Assembly (NCBI GenBank): GCA_907164885.2
Contig: OU015501.1
Span: forward strand, 27,231,132-27,295,131
Source: Dolomedes plantarius
Taxonomy: Eukaryota; Arthropoda; Arachnida; Araneae; Dolomedidae
Direction: 5' to 3'
DNA: 64,000 nt
Both the position numbers and the translations under genes were made by a program. Shown here in pieces: positions 25,188 to 36,536 of the stretch. The notes below the pieces were generated by a model that was given only the letters and a program-made list of their open reading frames with translations, was not told the DNA's origin and did no database searches. Position 1 is the stretch's first letter; every line of letters begins with the position of its first letter.

Positions 25188-25677
25188 CATCAAGACGAGC
25201 AATAATCACATAGAAATGTATGACCGGAAACACAATCCTGACGTCGGACGGCGCTGTTTACTTAATCGGACGGTACCTCTTACCAAGCCCATTAGATGGT
25301 CGGAAATATCACATTTTTCTGGAGGAGGTAGAAAACTCAAAAACAAAACAAAATCAGATAGGAATGTGTGACCGGAAACGCAAACCTGATCAGCTAGAGG
25401 ATAAGCAATGATGCAGAAATGAAAAGCTAACATTTCTGTCTGAATTTCCCCACATTCCTATCTGATTCTGTTTTGTTTTTAAGTTTTCTACCTCCTCCAG
25501 AAAAAATGCGATATTTCCAGCCATCTAGTGTCGTTGGTAAGAGGTACCGTCCGATTACGTAAACAGCGCCCTCCAGCGTCAGGTTTTCGTTTCTTATACA
25601 TTCTTATGTGATTATTACTCGTCTTGATGCCTATTATCACCCCTCTGAATTTGTCGGTCGAATTTTGGAACACCCTG
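25188..25677. mobile_element. Foldback element with about 180-bp arms
   Basis: The left arm (25188-25368) is an inverted copy of the right arm (25451-25629). Shared phrases include CATCAAGACGAG, ATAATCACATA, GTTTAC(T/G)TAATCGGACGG, GGTACCTCTTACCAA and TCTGGAGGAGGTAGAAAACT. Beyond the right arm the sequence continues to GGAACACCCTG then TA, a mariner-type end. The left side lacks this terminal piece. The central 82-base spacer begins with a partial direct copy of the arm start. A transcript across it would fold into a long hairpin. Confidence 0.8.
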
Positions 25678-28208
25678 TATATATTTACTATCGTATATTA
25701 GTGGAAGAAAAAAATACAGTCTGAAATTTTCAATGTGAAAAGAAGGTTCTCAAATAAAAGTTGAATTATTAAAATAAAGATGCTTTTTACAGTTTAGCAA
25801 GTTGTTAGGAGAGATTAACGTAGTTAGGAGAATTATTAGAAAATATACTGCTTTGAGATACATTTCTTTGCAGTCATAGCTACATACACAAACTGGTCAG
25901 TGAATGACACTAATAAATATCAAAAACATAATCCTGGCATAGTTTCTCACTTCTAGAAGTTATAACATAAAATACTGAAATGCAAATGTTTATGATGCCT
26001 CATTTATTTTTGCCATAAAGGCAGTTTTCGTTGTCACCTCCTAAAAATATTGTGCCAGCTTCATGATATCAAATAAGATTTGTTCTATCGATCTTCCTTT
26101 CTTTCTTCAAACCTGTGCATAATATCTGCCAATAATGTCACCGTGCCCATGCTCATTCTTTATTTCCCTCATGGATATCGTGACGAGAGCACGCATAAAT
26201 TGGGCTCCGAGCACGCAAACATCTCTTTCTTCCTTCGGGGCCTCTACATTAGCTTTTTAACGCACTTTCTTTAACGATATGAGGGATGTTTTACTCCAGA
26301 TTTTCGCTATGGAGAGAGAGATCCGGGAAAAGAGAGTAATGAAGCGTTTTTTGATTACCATAAATTACTTTTTAACAACATTATTTTAGTAATTTTACTG
26401 AACAACGAAGGAAACTTGTCATGAGAATACTTAACGTTGATTTTATACTAGCAAAATCAGTGTAGGAACAATAACTTTGTGTTGTTTATCTATCAGATAA
26501 TCCACCCAGATTAAAGCACGGTTACATTTTTTTTCAATAACTTTGAGAATGTTAAGTCGGAAGGTCAATCGAAAATTTTAAAAGTGAAAATACCTCATTC
26601 TCAAGCTAATACATTTTTCCTAAATAGCGATCAAACTTAACTTAGAGCCCCATCTACCACAAATACAGGCTATTCAATAATCAATACTGGTTAAACATAA
26701 TCTTTTAAAAATAAAGAAAAGATTTCGAATCCAATTGATCAAATTGTCACATGTTCTGAAAAATTTTACATTAAATGAAATGTTACTATGCTTAATAAAA
26801 GGTTTAGAATAAAGTTAAAATTTTGCTTTTCACATATTAACATAACCAATAACTATAATTCTTATTTTAAGTATCTTTTTGGGGAATTTCTTCCTAACTG
26901 AACTATTAAAAATTCGCTTACTTGGAAAGGCTAGCATAGGTTGAATCACTCACTTTATACCTCTTATTGAAATAAGAATTTGGCAAATGTTTCTGGCTTT
27001 ACTGAAAAAAACCTTACGACTCTTAGTAAAGGGAAGTAGTCTTGAAGTTGAGAGATCGACTATGTCCATAACCCAAATGTATTTTTTAAAGAGATCTCAA
27101 GAACTTAATATAAATTATAGTCGCTAGTCCACGTAGCTTTCCAAATTTTTTTTAAAAGTATATGTTGTTTATGCAGTTATGATATAGAGAAATAACAAAG
27201 AAAGTTATGTAGCCTTGACTTCCTAATAAGTAAATGTTTCAGCCATGGTTCGTTAAATTTACTTGTATCATGATGAAATATAACTTGAAAGAATTTTTGT
27301 GTCCAAACTAAATTATTAAACAGTAGAAAAAACACCTGTAATCTTCAACCTTTCAAACTACTTTTAATCGTTTAGAACTTTTTTTTCATATTGAAAATTC
27401 AATACAGTATCATTTATTTCGGCAAAAATGCAATTAAAAATATTTACATGTCTTTAAAAATATTTAAGACATTAGAATAAGAAAAAAAGTAATTTCTTTT
27501 TCAAAAAAACAAACAAACAAACAAAAAAACCAGAAGGCGCAGGAAATACAGATTACAATCTTTTAAGAATAGTTATAATTTAAGAAATGCAAAAACACAA
27601 CCTAATAATTTTGCTCATCTAATAGTATAAATTTGAAACAAGTGGTATGATACCAACATAAATTATTGATTTTTTACGTCTATTCATATAGGAAATAAAG
27701 TTTTTAAATAATCAGATTTTTTTGCTTTGATTAAAACACGCTATAGAGCATTTAGAGTAACATATAACGTAAACCACATGTTTCTACGATGATTAAATTT
27801 CCAGGTACCACACTCATACGCTATACCGTCTGAGCGTGCCCCACTGTACATCAGTACTTCCAGTCTAAATCAGAATGGAATTTTTCACTATTTGCTTATA
27901 TGAAAAGTTTGTATAAAAATTCGTCGTTATTTATTTCTACAAAATTTCGTACAGTGATCCTTTGTTCTATCTTTAAATTGTATTCGGGATTTTTTGATTT
28001 AATATAAAAATTCTGAGAGTATCTATTCGTTAAATCTCGATTATATTGCCTTAAAATTCAATTATATTTCATTACCCCCTGATTATCTTTTATTACTCCA
28101 AATACGGTGCTAAACATATAAAACTTACAGCTGTTTTTACAATAAAAGCAAATGTTAAAAAATTAAAAACATGAGAACAGTAAGTCTCAATGATGTATTT
28201 AGTTATAC
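25678..28208. other. AT-rich DNA, no gene seen
   Basis: 26100-26330 is slightly GC-richer with a 64-codon frame and no recognisable domain. The rest is AT-rich without notable features. Confidence 0.4.
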
Positions 28209-28296
28209 CTAAACAAATATCAAAATGCTCTGCTTTCGGATTTTTTAAAATACTCTGCTCCAGAATTAAACCAAATACCATGGAATCCAGAAATTC
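28209..28296 (-). CDS. Candidate internal exon, 88 bp, unknown protein
   Basis: On the minus strand a pyrimidine-rich acceptor (CAATCCCTCATTTAG) is followed by 29 open codons plus one base, then the donor GTATAA. The peptide starts EFLDSMVFGLILEQSI and continues LKNPKAEHFDICL. Its mixed hydrophobic, acidic and basic composition differs from the Ile/Phe/Lys-rich noise of most frames here. Only this frame is fully open. The donor is weak at +5. I recognise no domain, and no partner exon was found on this strand. Confidence 0.3.
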
Positions 28297-28390
28297 CTAA
28301 ATGAGGGATTGCGCAATATTGGAGCAGAGAAAGGTATGACTATTGGTCAGCGGACGTTAAAAAAACATGTGTTGCAAACATTTTCAACAG

Positions 28391-28735
28391 AGCTCGAGGT
28401 AGTCTAGCGTAGCGTGTCGGCTTTCGATGCTGTGGGTGCTCGGATCAAATCCTGACAAGCGCCGTTAAATATCTCCGTGTCTAGGCCGGATATAGGCACG
28501 TTAAATCCGTAGACTGGAAAGTTCCTCTATGAGGTCAGAGAGGGTGGGAAAGGGTAGGATCCCTCGAGATGCCGCCCCACAGGCTGCTGAGTCAAAATTG
28601 CGCTGGCACTTGACTAAATCGACTCCGACCCTTGTGGTGCCATTATAAACCGGACTTGCACCCCTCATCCCGATAGCATGTATGTACCTGGTCTGCAAAA
28701 ATTCCGGCTAGGAGGGATTAGAAACAACATCAACA
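28391..28735 (+). repeat. tRNA-derived SINE family S1, copy b (fullest)
   Basis: The head AGGTAGTCTAGCGTAGCGTG (A box) with GGATCAAATCC (B box) precedes the body GTCTAGGCCGGATATAGGC, TTAAATCCGTAGACTGGAAAG, CCGCCCCACAGG, CTCCGACCCTTGTGGTGCC and CACCCCTCA. It ends in AAACAACATCAACAT. Copies at 21076 and 40986 share the body in the same order. Confidence 0.8.
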
Positions 28736-29929
28736 TTTTCATTAATAACTTTTGTTCCAGTAGGTATTTTTCAAAACCTCTTTTAGGAGTATATTTCTCA
28801 CGCATTAAGCTACCTTCGGGCGAATTTTAAAAAAATCAAAAGATTTTTGAGCCTCTCCAAAGGGATCTTTCTATTGGAGACATTGTTCGAGATGAAATTT
28901 TACAACTTTTACTTATGTTAGAACTTACTAAAATAGATCATTTATGTACACCAAATCTGTTAGTAAAGAATAGACATTTTTAATTACTAATCATGTCACT
29001 GATTTATTACATCTGAGTACAAGAGAGTTCTGTACCTTTATATGCCTATGCCTTACTATAATACCTTTATATAGCTTTATATGCAAGCTTCAAACGATTT
29101 TTAAATTGTTTACATATTTAATTCATACATTTCAATTTAAATATGTATTATCGACAAAGTTTTCCTCACTAGTCGAGTGAAAAAGAATCCTTTCACCTAA
29201 GTTAAATTTAATTTAATTAGTTACAATAAAAAGTTGCATTTCAAGCAACAAAAAATTAGAAAAGTAATAGCAATCATAATAGAATTTAATGAAAAGCTTT
29301 AATACAGTAATTTTAGATAATATTTTTACAGACAAAGAAAGCTGTTGAAAGGCAGCATTTTGAAGAGTAGCAAGAAGTACAACTTTCTCTCGCAGCGAAA
29401 CCCAGCGAAAGTTCAATTTAGTTGTTGAATAATGAAACGATCACAGAGAAACCAGTATTTTATAGATATTAAGAATCTAAACATAAGGTAAATTTGACTA
29501 AAATAATAAAAAAGATTGAGTTTGTAGTTAGTTATATGTCACAATACTTTTAATAAATACTCCTAATAATGTAATTATCAGGGCGACACAAAAAGACGAA
29601 TTATTTGAACAGTTGCAGAACAACGTTATATGATGTCATTATATGAAACGTTATATGATGTCTTGTCACAAATTAACTGTCGCAGTGGCAATTACGAAGT
29701 CTCCTGAAAAACTTCTGATGACTGTACCGCGCGGTCAAATTTTGGTCACCACTGTGACTTCAATTGGACATCTGCCAAGGCGCTGTGAGCTCAGTGCGAC
29801 TGTCTGTGCTGTTAGAGTAATAGAATCGGATTCTGACAAACTAATTCAATTCTTCTCATAAAACGGTTTACATAAATAATCCAGTAAATCAGTTATACGT
29901 CTCTACAGATTTACTCAGCTACTTGAATA
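28736..29929. other. AT-rich DNA, no gene seen
   Basis: 29643-29861 is a 72-codon plus-strand frame with balanced composition but no recognised domain. Just before it, ACGTTATATGATGTC is repeated (near 29622 and 29648). Confidence 0.35.
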
Positions 29930-31353
29930 CACTCTGTCACAAAAAAATATATGCACCCAGAAGGAAACGAGCTACTACCACGAAACTTATCATGTATGTA
30001 GTGTATGAGGAGATAAACAAATGATTACAAATTCAGAAGAATAGATCGTTTTATTAAGAAGATATGGCATGAAAAATGTTACAAATCAGTAAGTAGTAAA
30101 TCCACATCTGGCAGCTATACAAGCTGAAACACGGCGTGGCATCGAATCGATAAGATCACCTATGACCCCCTGCGGAAGATCATGCCATAGTCTTTGCAAA
30201 TGCGCAGTTAATTCACCAGTATTCCGGGACAGCTGCAGTTGCCTTCCAAGCACGTCCCAGACGTGCTCTATTGGCGGGAGGTCTGGTGACCTGGCAGGCC
30301 ATGGGAGTACGTCATATCCTTGAAGACATTGTTGGGAGAGTCGCGCAGTATGTGGACGAGCGTTGTCTTGCTGATAAATGGCACCTGGGCGACTTGAAAA
30401 CATAGGCAGTACAATTGGCGTTAAAATTTCGTCCGCGTAACTGCGTGCCGTCAAAGTGCGTTGAAGGACGACTACAGGTGATCGTGTGTCCCAACAAATC
30501 GCTCCCCACACTGTCACACCTTGTGTAATCGTCGTATGCCTCTCGACAACAAATGCCGGATCAGACCGGTGTCCTGGCCGCCTCCACACGCGTATGCACT
30601 GGTCATCAGCATTAAGACTGAATCGGGATTCATCCCTGAAGATCACACGCCTCCAGTCGATCACACTCCAGCTTACCCAAGGTCGGCAAAAATCCTATCG
30701 ACACTGCCTATGATGTGGGGTCAGTGGTAGGTGTCTTAATGGACGTCGGCTCCTTATACCTGCGTCGGCCAGTCGTTTCCGAATAGTTTCCCTTGATACC
30801 ACTGGATGTCTGGAAGGTGGTAAAGGGCGTCGAACCGATTCTAGCCATGTTGTTGGGGTGGACTATAACCGCTCTTATGATTGCGCGATCCTCGCGTGCA
30901 TTTGTGTTCCTGGGACGCCCTGACCCTCCGCGACGGTACACTATCCTTTCCGGGATACATTGTTGCCAACACCGAGCAACTATCATACCGCTCCGACCGA
31001 GGTGGCGGCCGATACGCCTGTTCGACCAACCTGCTTCTCTGAGGCTTACTATAAGCCCCCTCTCAAAGTCCGACAATTGTTCGTACTGTCACCGGTTACG
31101 TCTCAGAGGCATCTCTAGTCACAATACCGTCCATCCAAGTCGACAGATTTGTATGAATAACCCTATGACACGAGCAATCATGCTTTTAAACTCTCCCAGC
31201 TGCGCATCTCATATGCGCATAGCACGCTTACCCTTGACTCAATGACGTCGAAATTTTAATCATTTGCATATCTCTTACCAGACTACTTTCCTGCCAAGTT
31301 TCGGGATAGTAGCTCGATTTCTTCTGGTTGCATATTTTTTTTGTGACAGAGTG
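29930..31353 (-). mobile_element. Tc1-like transposon, 1424 bp, complete ends
   Basis: The ends are inverted: CACTCTGTCACAAAAAAA at 29930 and its counterpart TTTTTTTTGTGACAGAGTG ending at 31353. Each is flanked by TA (29928-29929 and 31354-31355), the Tc1/mariner target duplication. Similarity extends inward through ATATGCA(C/A)CCAGAAG. The single minus-strand transposase is disabled. The element length is typical of the group and the body is much GC-richer than the host DNA, suggesting a fairly recent arrival. Confidence 0.93.
30086..31076 (-). pseudogene. Tc1-like transposase, one frameshift and one stop
   Basis: The start at 31076 opens with MSDFERGLIVSLREAGWSNR, the N-terminal helix-turn-helix typical of Tc1-like transposases, followed by GGSGRPR, the GRPR hook between DNA-binding subdomains. 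Near 30830 the frame shifts. The continuing frame has a TAG at 30695-30697 and then stays open to 30086. Catalytic residues are visible: the Asp in VIFRDESRFSL, the Asp in QQDNARPHTA and the Glu in PDLPPIEHVWD. I count 32 residues between the last two, slightly short of the usual 34. Total span is about 330 codons, near full length. It is inactive as it stands, but decay is slight. Confidence 0.92.
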
Positions 31354-32302
31354 TATATTAATTAAAAAATTGTATATTAAATTTTGGTGAATTCAATTCA
31401 GTTTTATAAAAGTATATTCATAGAATATACAGGTAAGTAAAACAAACCAACGGCGAGAGTGCGTTTCAAATATCGTTGGATAATTTTAAGAATGAACTGT
31501 GTTTATAACACAAAAAATAAAAAATAAAATTATCTTAACACATGAGTTCATAATTAAATATACATCTAATATGAAATTGCGAATTTCATCCACATGCAAT
31601 CAATTTTCTCGCAAATTAAAAGATAAAAGGTGTATATTTTATAATAAAATTCAGGATAATATTTTTCAGAAAAAGTAGAGAATGAATTTGCCACATTTCG
31701 ACTTTCTAAATTTATATTCCTCAATATGATTTTGGCACTTTCTCGTTAGCATTATTATTTCTCGGATAATATAGGAAAATTCACTCTAAACATCAACAAT
31801 CAGTTTCTTTTTAATCATAAAAATATATCAGTTAGAACAAAAAATTCATCTAATTGTAAAAATATTGCGCTTACTTTTAAAAAGTCTTCAAAACTAACAG
31901 GTTGAAATCGACAATACTTAAATCCCACCCCTATATAGCATTTATGAGGTAACATTTTGGGTTAACTAACTCTCCACTCCGTTTTGCAAAATTCAGGTTT
32001 TTTAATTAAAAAAACTCTTTCTCATGAGGTTCATTCGGAAATATCCTAACAGCACTTTGTAATGGTAAGTATATCCATCAGGATAGTGGAAGACTCTGAA
32101 TTAATGTGGGCCAGACACATTATTTCAAAGTGAAATGCAATATGCAAGTATGTGGTTGAGACTGTGGTGTTTACTGGGGTGTTTAAAATAAAAGTTGTTA
32201 CTGTGGTAATATTGTAGTCATAAAAGTCATTACTCTGATGTTTAAAATTCATTTAGAATTTTGAGCTTATCAGTCTGTCCCAAGTGAGGATGAGCATTAG
32301 GT
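31354..32302. other. AT-rich DNA, no gene seen
   Basis: No open frame, repeat or RNA gene was recognised. Confidence 0.5.
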
Positions 32303-32306
32303 TTAA

Positions 32307-32719
32307 GGCTGCTGTTTACTAACCTTATTGGATTTGCTCACCTCAATGTTAACCTATAGAGAAAATTTGTCTAAGGATTGCCGACTCGAATTTAAATTTT
32401 TTTAATTGCACTCCGGAATAAAGAAAGAAATTTCACACATTGGGGCAATTTTCGTTTTTTTTTAAATTGCAAATAATATTTTTAAATTTAAATTATTGGA
32501 AGAAAATCTGGTATAGTGTGTTTTAAACACAGATCAATTCCTTTTGTGGACGAAATTTATAAAATGAATACTGCTGCAAGGTGCAGAAATGTTCAGGCTA
32601 TCTGAAAATGCCATTTTTATTTGACTATCAGTATTTATGTAGTTGTAAATAGTAGACAAATTTTCTCCATAGCTTAACATTGAGGTGAGCGAATCCAATA
32701 GGGTTTGTACAAGGCAGCC
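32307..32719. mobile_element. TTAA-flanked MITE, 413 bp, copy 2
   Basis: TTAA lies at 32303-32306 and TAAA at 32720-32723, one change from the palindrome. It starts GGCTGCTGTTTACTAACC and ends GTACAAGGCAGCC. The inverted ends include GCTCACCTCAATGTTAACCT, matched near the other end. It has exactly the same body length as copy 1 (413). Noncoding. Confidence 0.8.
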
Positions 32720-32742
32720 TAAATCGAAAGGAACATGGCATG

Positions 32743-32830
32743 GCTTAGTAAGAGTATTGGTTTACACATGCATTTAGAAGATTGCGAATTCGATACCTGG
32801 AAATAATCTGTTTGAAAGTGAAAAATAAAA
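32743..32830 (+). repeat. Possible tRNA-derived SINE head
   Basis: TGGCTTAGTAAGAGTATTGG fits an A box, and GCGAATTCGATACC is near a B box at suitable spacing. The acceptor and anticodon stems do not form, so it is not a tRNA gene. It could be a SINE or chance. Confidence 0.35.
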
Positions 32831-34814
32831 CTTGAATGAGAATGTACACTATAAGACATCATAGAGCCTTATTGGATTGGCTAAATATTCTATTCTTTTT
32901 CAGCATGAATCGTAGTATTGATTAGGTGCCTTAAGATTTATTTGCATTTATTCATTCGTACTTTATGATAGCCTCGAGTGCAAAATTACATACATTTATT
33001 GTCAATCTGAACTTAGATGCTAGGATCAAAATGTGTAAAACTAAGATAACTTACACTTTTATAGAAAGACATAAGTTTCTACAATATTTATTATATTTTT
33101 ATGATGTACATAAAATCTCTACCTCTGGCATCTATACACATGAAAACAATTGCGTAACAAAGAAAATTAAATCGAAAGCCTGGATAAAGTGGATGACAAT
33201 GAAGAATGTTTCAGATGTATATTATTAATGCATTAAATCAATTCTCTTAAAATTAATGTTTGTGTAAAATAGAAAGATAGATATTTATTTATAATTTACA
33301 ATTTTAATTAATAATAATGTGTGTTAGAGGACAATAAATTCAGTAATATAATTTTTCAGGTAGGAGTAGAAATAAAAGACCCCAATCTGTTAATTTCTAT
33401 CTTGCAATCGTATTAGAAAATTTAATTGACCTTAGCGCTTCACAATCTAGTGAAACATTGATACTTACCCTACTTATAAGCGTATCCTATGTATTATAGA
33501 TGGACGCTAGTTATAGTTAAAAATGAATTTCTTTGCATTTTCACCGCAACTTGTTAAAGAACTTCTTTTGAGCTGCAATTTAAAAACAAAAAAAGTGTTA
33601 ACAGTGGGAAAAGACATCTCAGTATATATGAGAATGCACTGTTCCACCAAAATCCAGATGTCCAAAAATTTGCGTGTATCCATCACTTAGTCGACGTTTG
33701 TCGGCTGAGCGGCCTTTTCCCGCTTTGTTTCGTATGCTGTCCACAAAATGCAAAATGCAAAGCAATGCAAAAGTTTTGATTAAAAAAATTACATTTTTGA
33801 GATTTGTTTTTTTACTTTGAACACAACTAAAGAAATAAACTTTTTCAGTAAGTGCAAAAAAATAAATAAATTTCTCCTTGTGATTCTGAGAGACTTTGCA
33901 CAAGTATTTCTGCATCTTTTATTACTTTGATATTGTTTAGAGTTTCGTCACTCTGCTTGACACAGCACATATGTTATAATAAAAATTAAACTACAAAACT
34001 AGCCAATAATGATAGGAGAAGGACCCTATAATTTTCACTATAAATTAGCGAATGTGAGCCATATTCACCGTAAATTTAGATAGGATATACGGCCTGCTTT
34101 TTTGGCCTGTCATTGTTTGCAACGTAAGCATTTTTTGTTGCTCAGCTACTGACAAAGAAAGCCTTATCGGTATTTCAAATTCGTGACTAGAAATCAGTTT
34201 TGCTAATGTAAAGTAAATATTTCACCACACGTACATGCATGAGGCTTATAATAAAGCCTCATACATGTTATTGGGAAATTTTACTGTTATAATAATGTGA
34301 TCTCTACACATCTAATGTTTTTCCTTCCATATTAAATACTATATTTCCTTCCATCATTTTCCTACATCCCTTTTATATCTACCCCATTGCATCAATAAAC
34401 TTTCTGATTTTGACCTAAGATCCCTATCTTTCTTTTAAAAATTATGAGTTCTGTATCAAGCTACGTCTAACAATGCTGCTTAAATTCATTTTCCCCCATA
34501 ATTGCATCTATCTTTTACGATTCAAATTATATTTATTACTGCTGGCATCAAATCATGTGTCTTGAAACTATTTAATTTCAAAATCTTGAAACTTCAATAT
34601 AAAATAGATTTTTTCATTTATCCTAGTCGTATTTCAATATTCTAATGGTATAACCATTAAAGATGAGTGCCACAAATCCAATACAATGTTTTTATCATGT
34701 TTTCCATATTTTCTATATCTCCTTTTATTAGCTAAAATGAATTAGTTTGTAATGATCAGTTTGTAAGAAACTGGCAACCTCTACTTCGACTGAAGAAGCT
34801 ATTTCCCCCAAACA
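32831..34814. other. AT-rich DNA, no gene identified
   Basis: An 87-codon plus frame (32965-33228) and a 98-codon minus frame (33619-33915) show no domain. The end of the latter (GKGRSADKRRLSDGYTQIF) is GC-richer, but it lacks clear splice sites and I do not recognise it. Confidence 0.35.
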
Positions 34815-35391
34815 TTGCCAATGATGGAGGCATGCTTGCAATGCATGGGAAAAAAACACTGTGTTGTTCCTTACCCACCGCATGAATACAAAACTAGTTC
34901 GATCATAGAGCTCTCCTTAGGTTATGAATGGGGAAAAATACTATCATCCAGACTTTTTATAAATCATGAGCTTTGGAGATTATTGAAAATGATGACAGCG
35001 ACATCAAAGTATATATACAGATGGTAGTCTCTTGAAAAATGGCTCTTTGGTAGTGGGGTTTTCATCATAAATGGTGGTATGTTTGAAAAGATCTCAATTA
35101 AACAACAAAATGGTTTATCTGCCTTCCATTGTAAATTGGCAGCAATCAAAGTAGTGCTTGACAAACTCCCCACTAAAAGTAGTATCTCTGCGACGATTTT
35201 TACTTATTCCAGGGCTGCAGCGCAGGTTCTCAGGACTTGCTTCTGGAGCACTGACAGCCTTCTGTATAGCATACCTCTTAAATTAGGATCTCTACATCGT
35301 GAGGGTAAAGCGAAAATTCACATGGACACCATCACGCGTAGGTGTTCCTGGCAACTGGATCGCCGATACCGTAGACAAAAGTGGAGTTTAA

Positions 35392-36036
35392 GAGGGTACG
35401 CCACCTTTTAAACTTCAAAAAATCGAATTTTGGTTTTTGCTATATTCTGATTTTGGGGACATTTCTGACAAATATGCATAAAACCGCATAAAAATATTCG
35501 CATTATTTCTCGAGTTATGAGAGTTTATGTAAAGCTCACTCTGTTGCCATGTATATTCCAACTTTAACTTCAGTTTTCTCAAATATGTAAATTTTTGGAT
35601 TACGCGCACAGTTACTCCCAAACTATGTGTGCTAGACACACAAAATTTTTATCAGATTTGTATTTTAAGCTTCTTTGCATACTAAAACCAAAAAAATAAA
35701 AATAAATTTGTAAAAAAATTTTTGACACTTGAAAATATTCTTAAAAAATTGCTAAATTTTAATTTTTTAAAAATTTTATGTAAATTTTTCAATTTAAACT
35801 ATATTTTTGTATATTTTTTGGTTTTACATTAAACTAGAGTATATTATTAGTTTAATTTGACCAAAAAATAGTTTCTGTATGCATATTTCTTAATTTTATG
35901 ATGCGTGAAACATCCAATGATTTTTTTCCCTTTTTAGTAATGTGTACATTTAAAAATAAAATCTAAAAATTATTCATGGATTTACAAGTTCTAGTTTTGT
36001 ACAAAATATAACGTAAGAATTGTAATTTTGATATAA

Positions 36037-36078
<42 letters not shown>

Positions 36079-36152
36079 TTATTGGAGTTTCAATAGCTCA
36101 AATTTGATCATGTTTACGGTCATTTCAGTGTAGTCAAAGGTAGTGTGCCCCC
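35392..36152. mobile_element. TTAA-flanked element inside the retrotransposon
   Basis: TTAA at 35388-35391 and 36153-36156. The body starts GAGGGTACGCCACCTTTT and ends AAAGGTAGTGTGCCCCC, so the inverted ends agree in most of 18 positions. The retroelement sequence reads on across the empty site with one TTAA. The interior is AT-rich and noncoding apart from a 74-codon minus frame without motif. Confidence 0.8.
36042..36073. repeat. (TA)n microsatellite
   Basis: Sixteen TA units inside the TTAA-flanked element. Confidence 0.95.
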
Positions 36153-36536
36153 TTAAAACCTTGATGAGGTCGCTCCTGGTGGACAAGTTCTCTCTGAGGA
36201 TGATTACCTCTCCATTCTAAAGAGAGCAGTTTTGACGGAGTGCAGGGCTGGTCCTCGCCACTTTTGGTATTTCAGATTTAAGAGCACCGGAGATGTTTTA
36301 AACTTGGATCTCTCAAGAAGTAACTTTTTAGTACTATCCAGATTAAGGACTGGCTACATTAAGAACATGATTTTTAGTAACATCAGGAAATCTTCCCATC
36401 ATGCCATAACTGCAATTTAGAGGCTAGTCCTGACCATATTTTATTGTGTTTGGGAGTCAGACAATCTACTGTTTTTGAAAAACCTTTGGAGGTTTTGAAA
36501 CAGATTCGCCTACAAGATATGCATGGGTTTGTCTAA

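Larger units (their letters stand above)
34815..36536 (+). pseudogene. Non-LTR retrotransposon RNase H region, split by insertion
   Basis: Frame-shifted pieces run in order. DGSLLKNGSLVVGF (about 35022) matches the first catalytic Asp motif of RNase H. GLSAFHCKLAAIKVVL corresponds to the usual F-QAEL-AI motif with the catalytic Glu replaced by Lys. IFTYSRAAAQ replaces the usual TDSRAA Asp with Tyr. GVPGNWIADTVDKSG is a decayed G-x-x-GNE-x-AD motif. A 761-bp TTAA element interrupts it at 35392-36152. The C-terminal part resumes with 36232-36420 and SPDHILLCLG, ending at 36534-36536 just before a GAA-rich tail. Three of four catalytic positions are lost, so it is long dead. Confidence 0.75.

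Noticed and set aside
27805..27870. Minus-strand sequence ACGCTCAGACGGTATAGCG resembling a tRNA D arm
   Set aside because: No matching B box, anticodon arm or acceptor stem. At most it is a fragment.
30793..31245. 150-codon plus-strand frame
   Set aside because: It is antisense to the Tc1-like transposase, and the GC-rich element body gives open shadows on the other strand.
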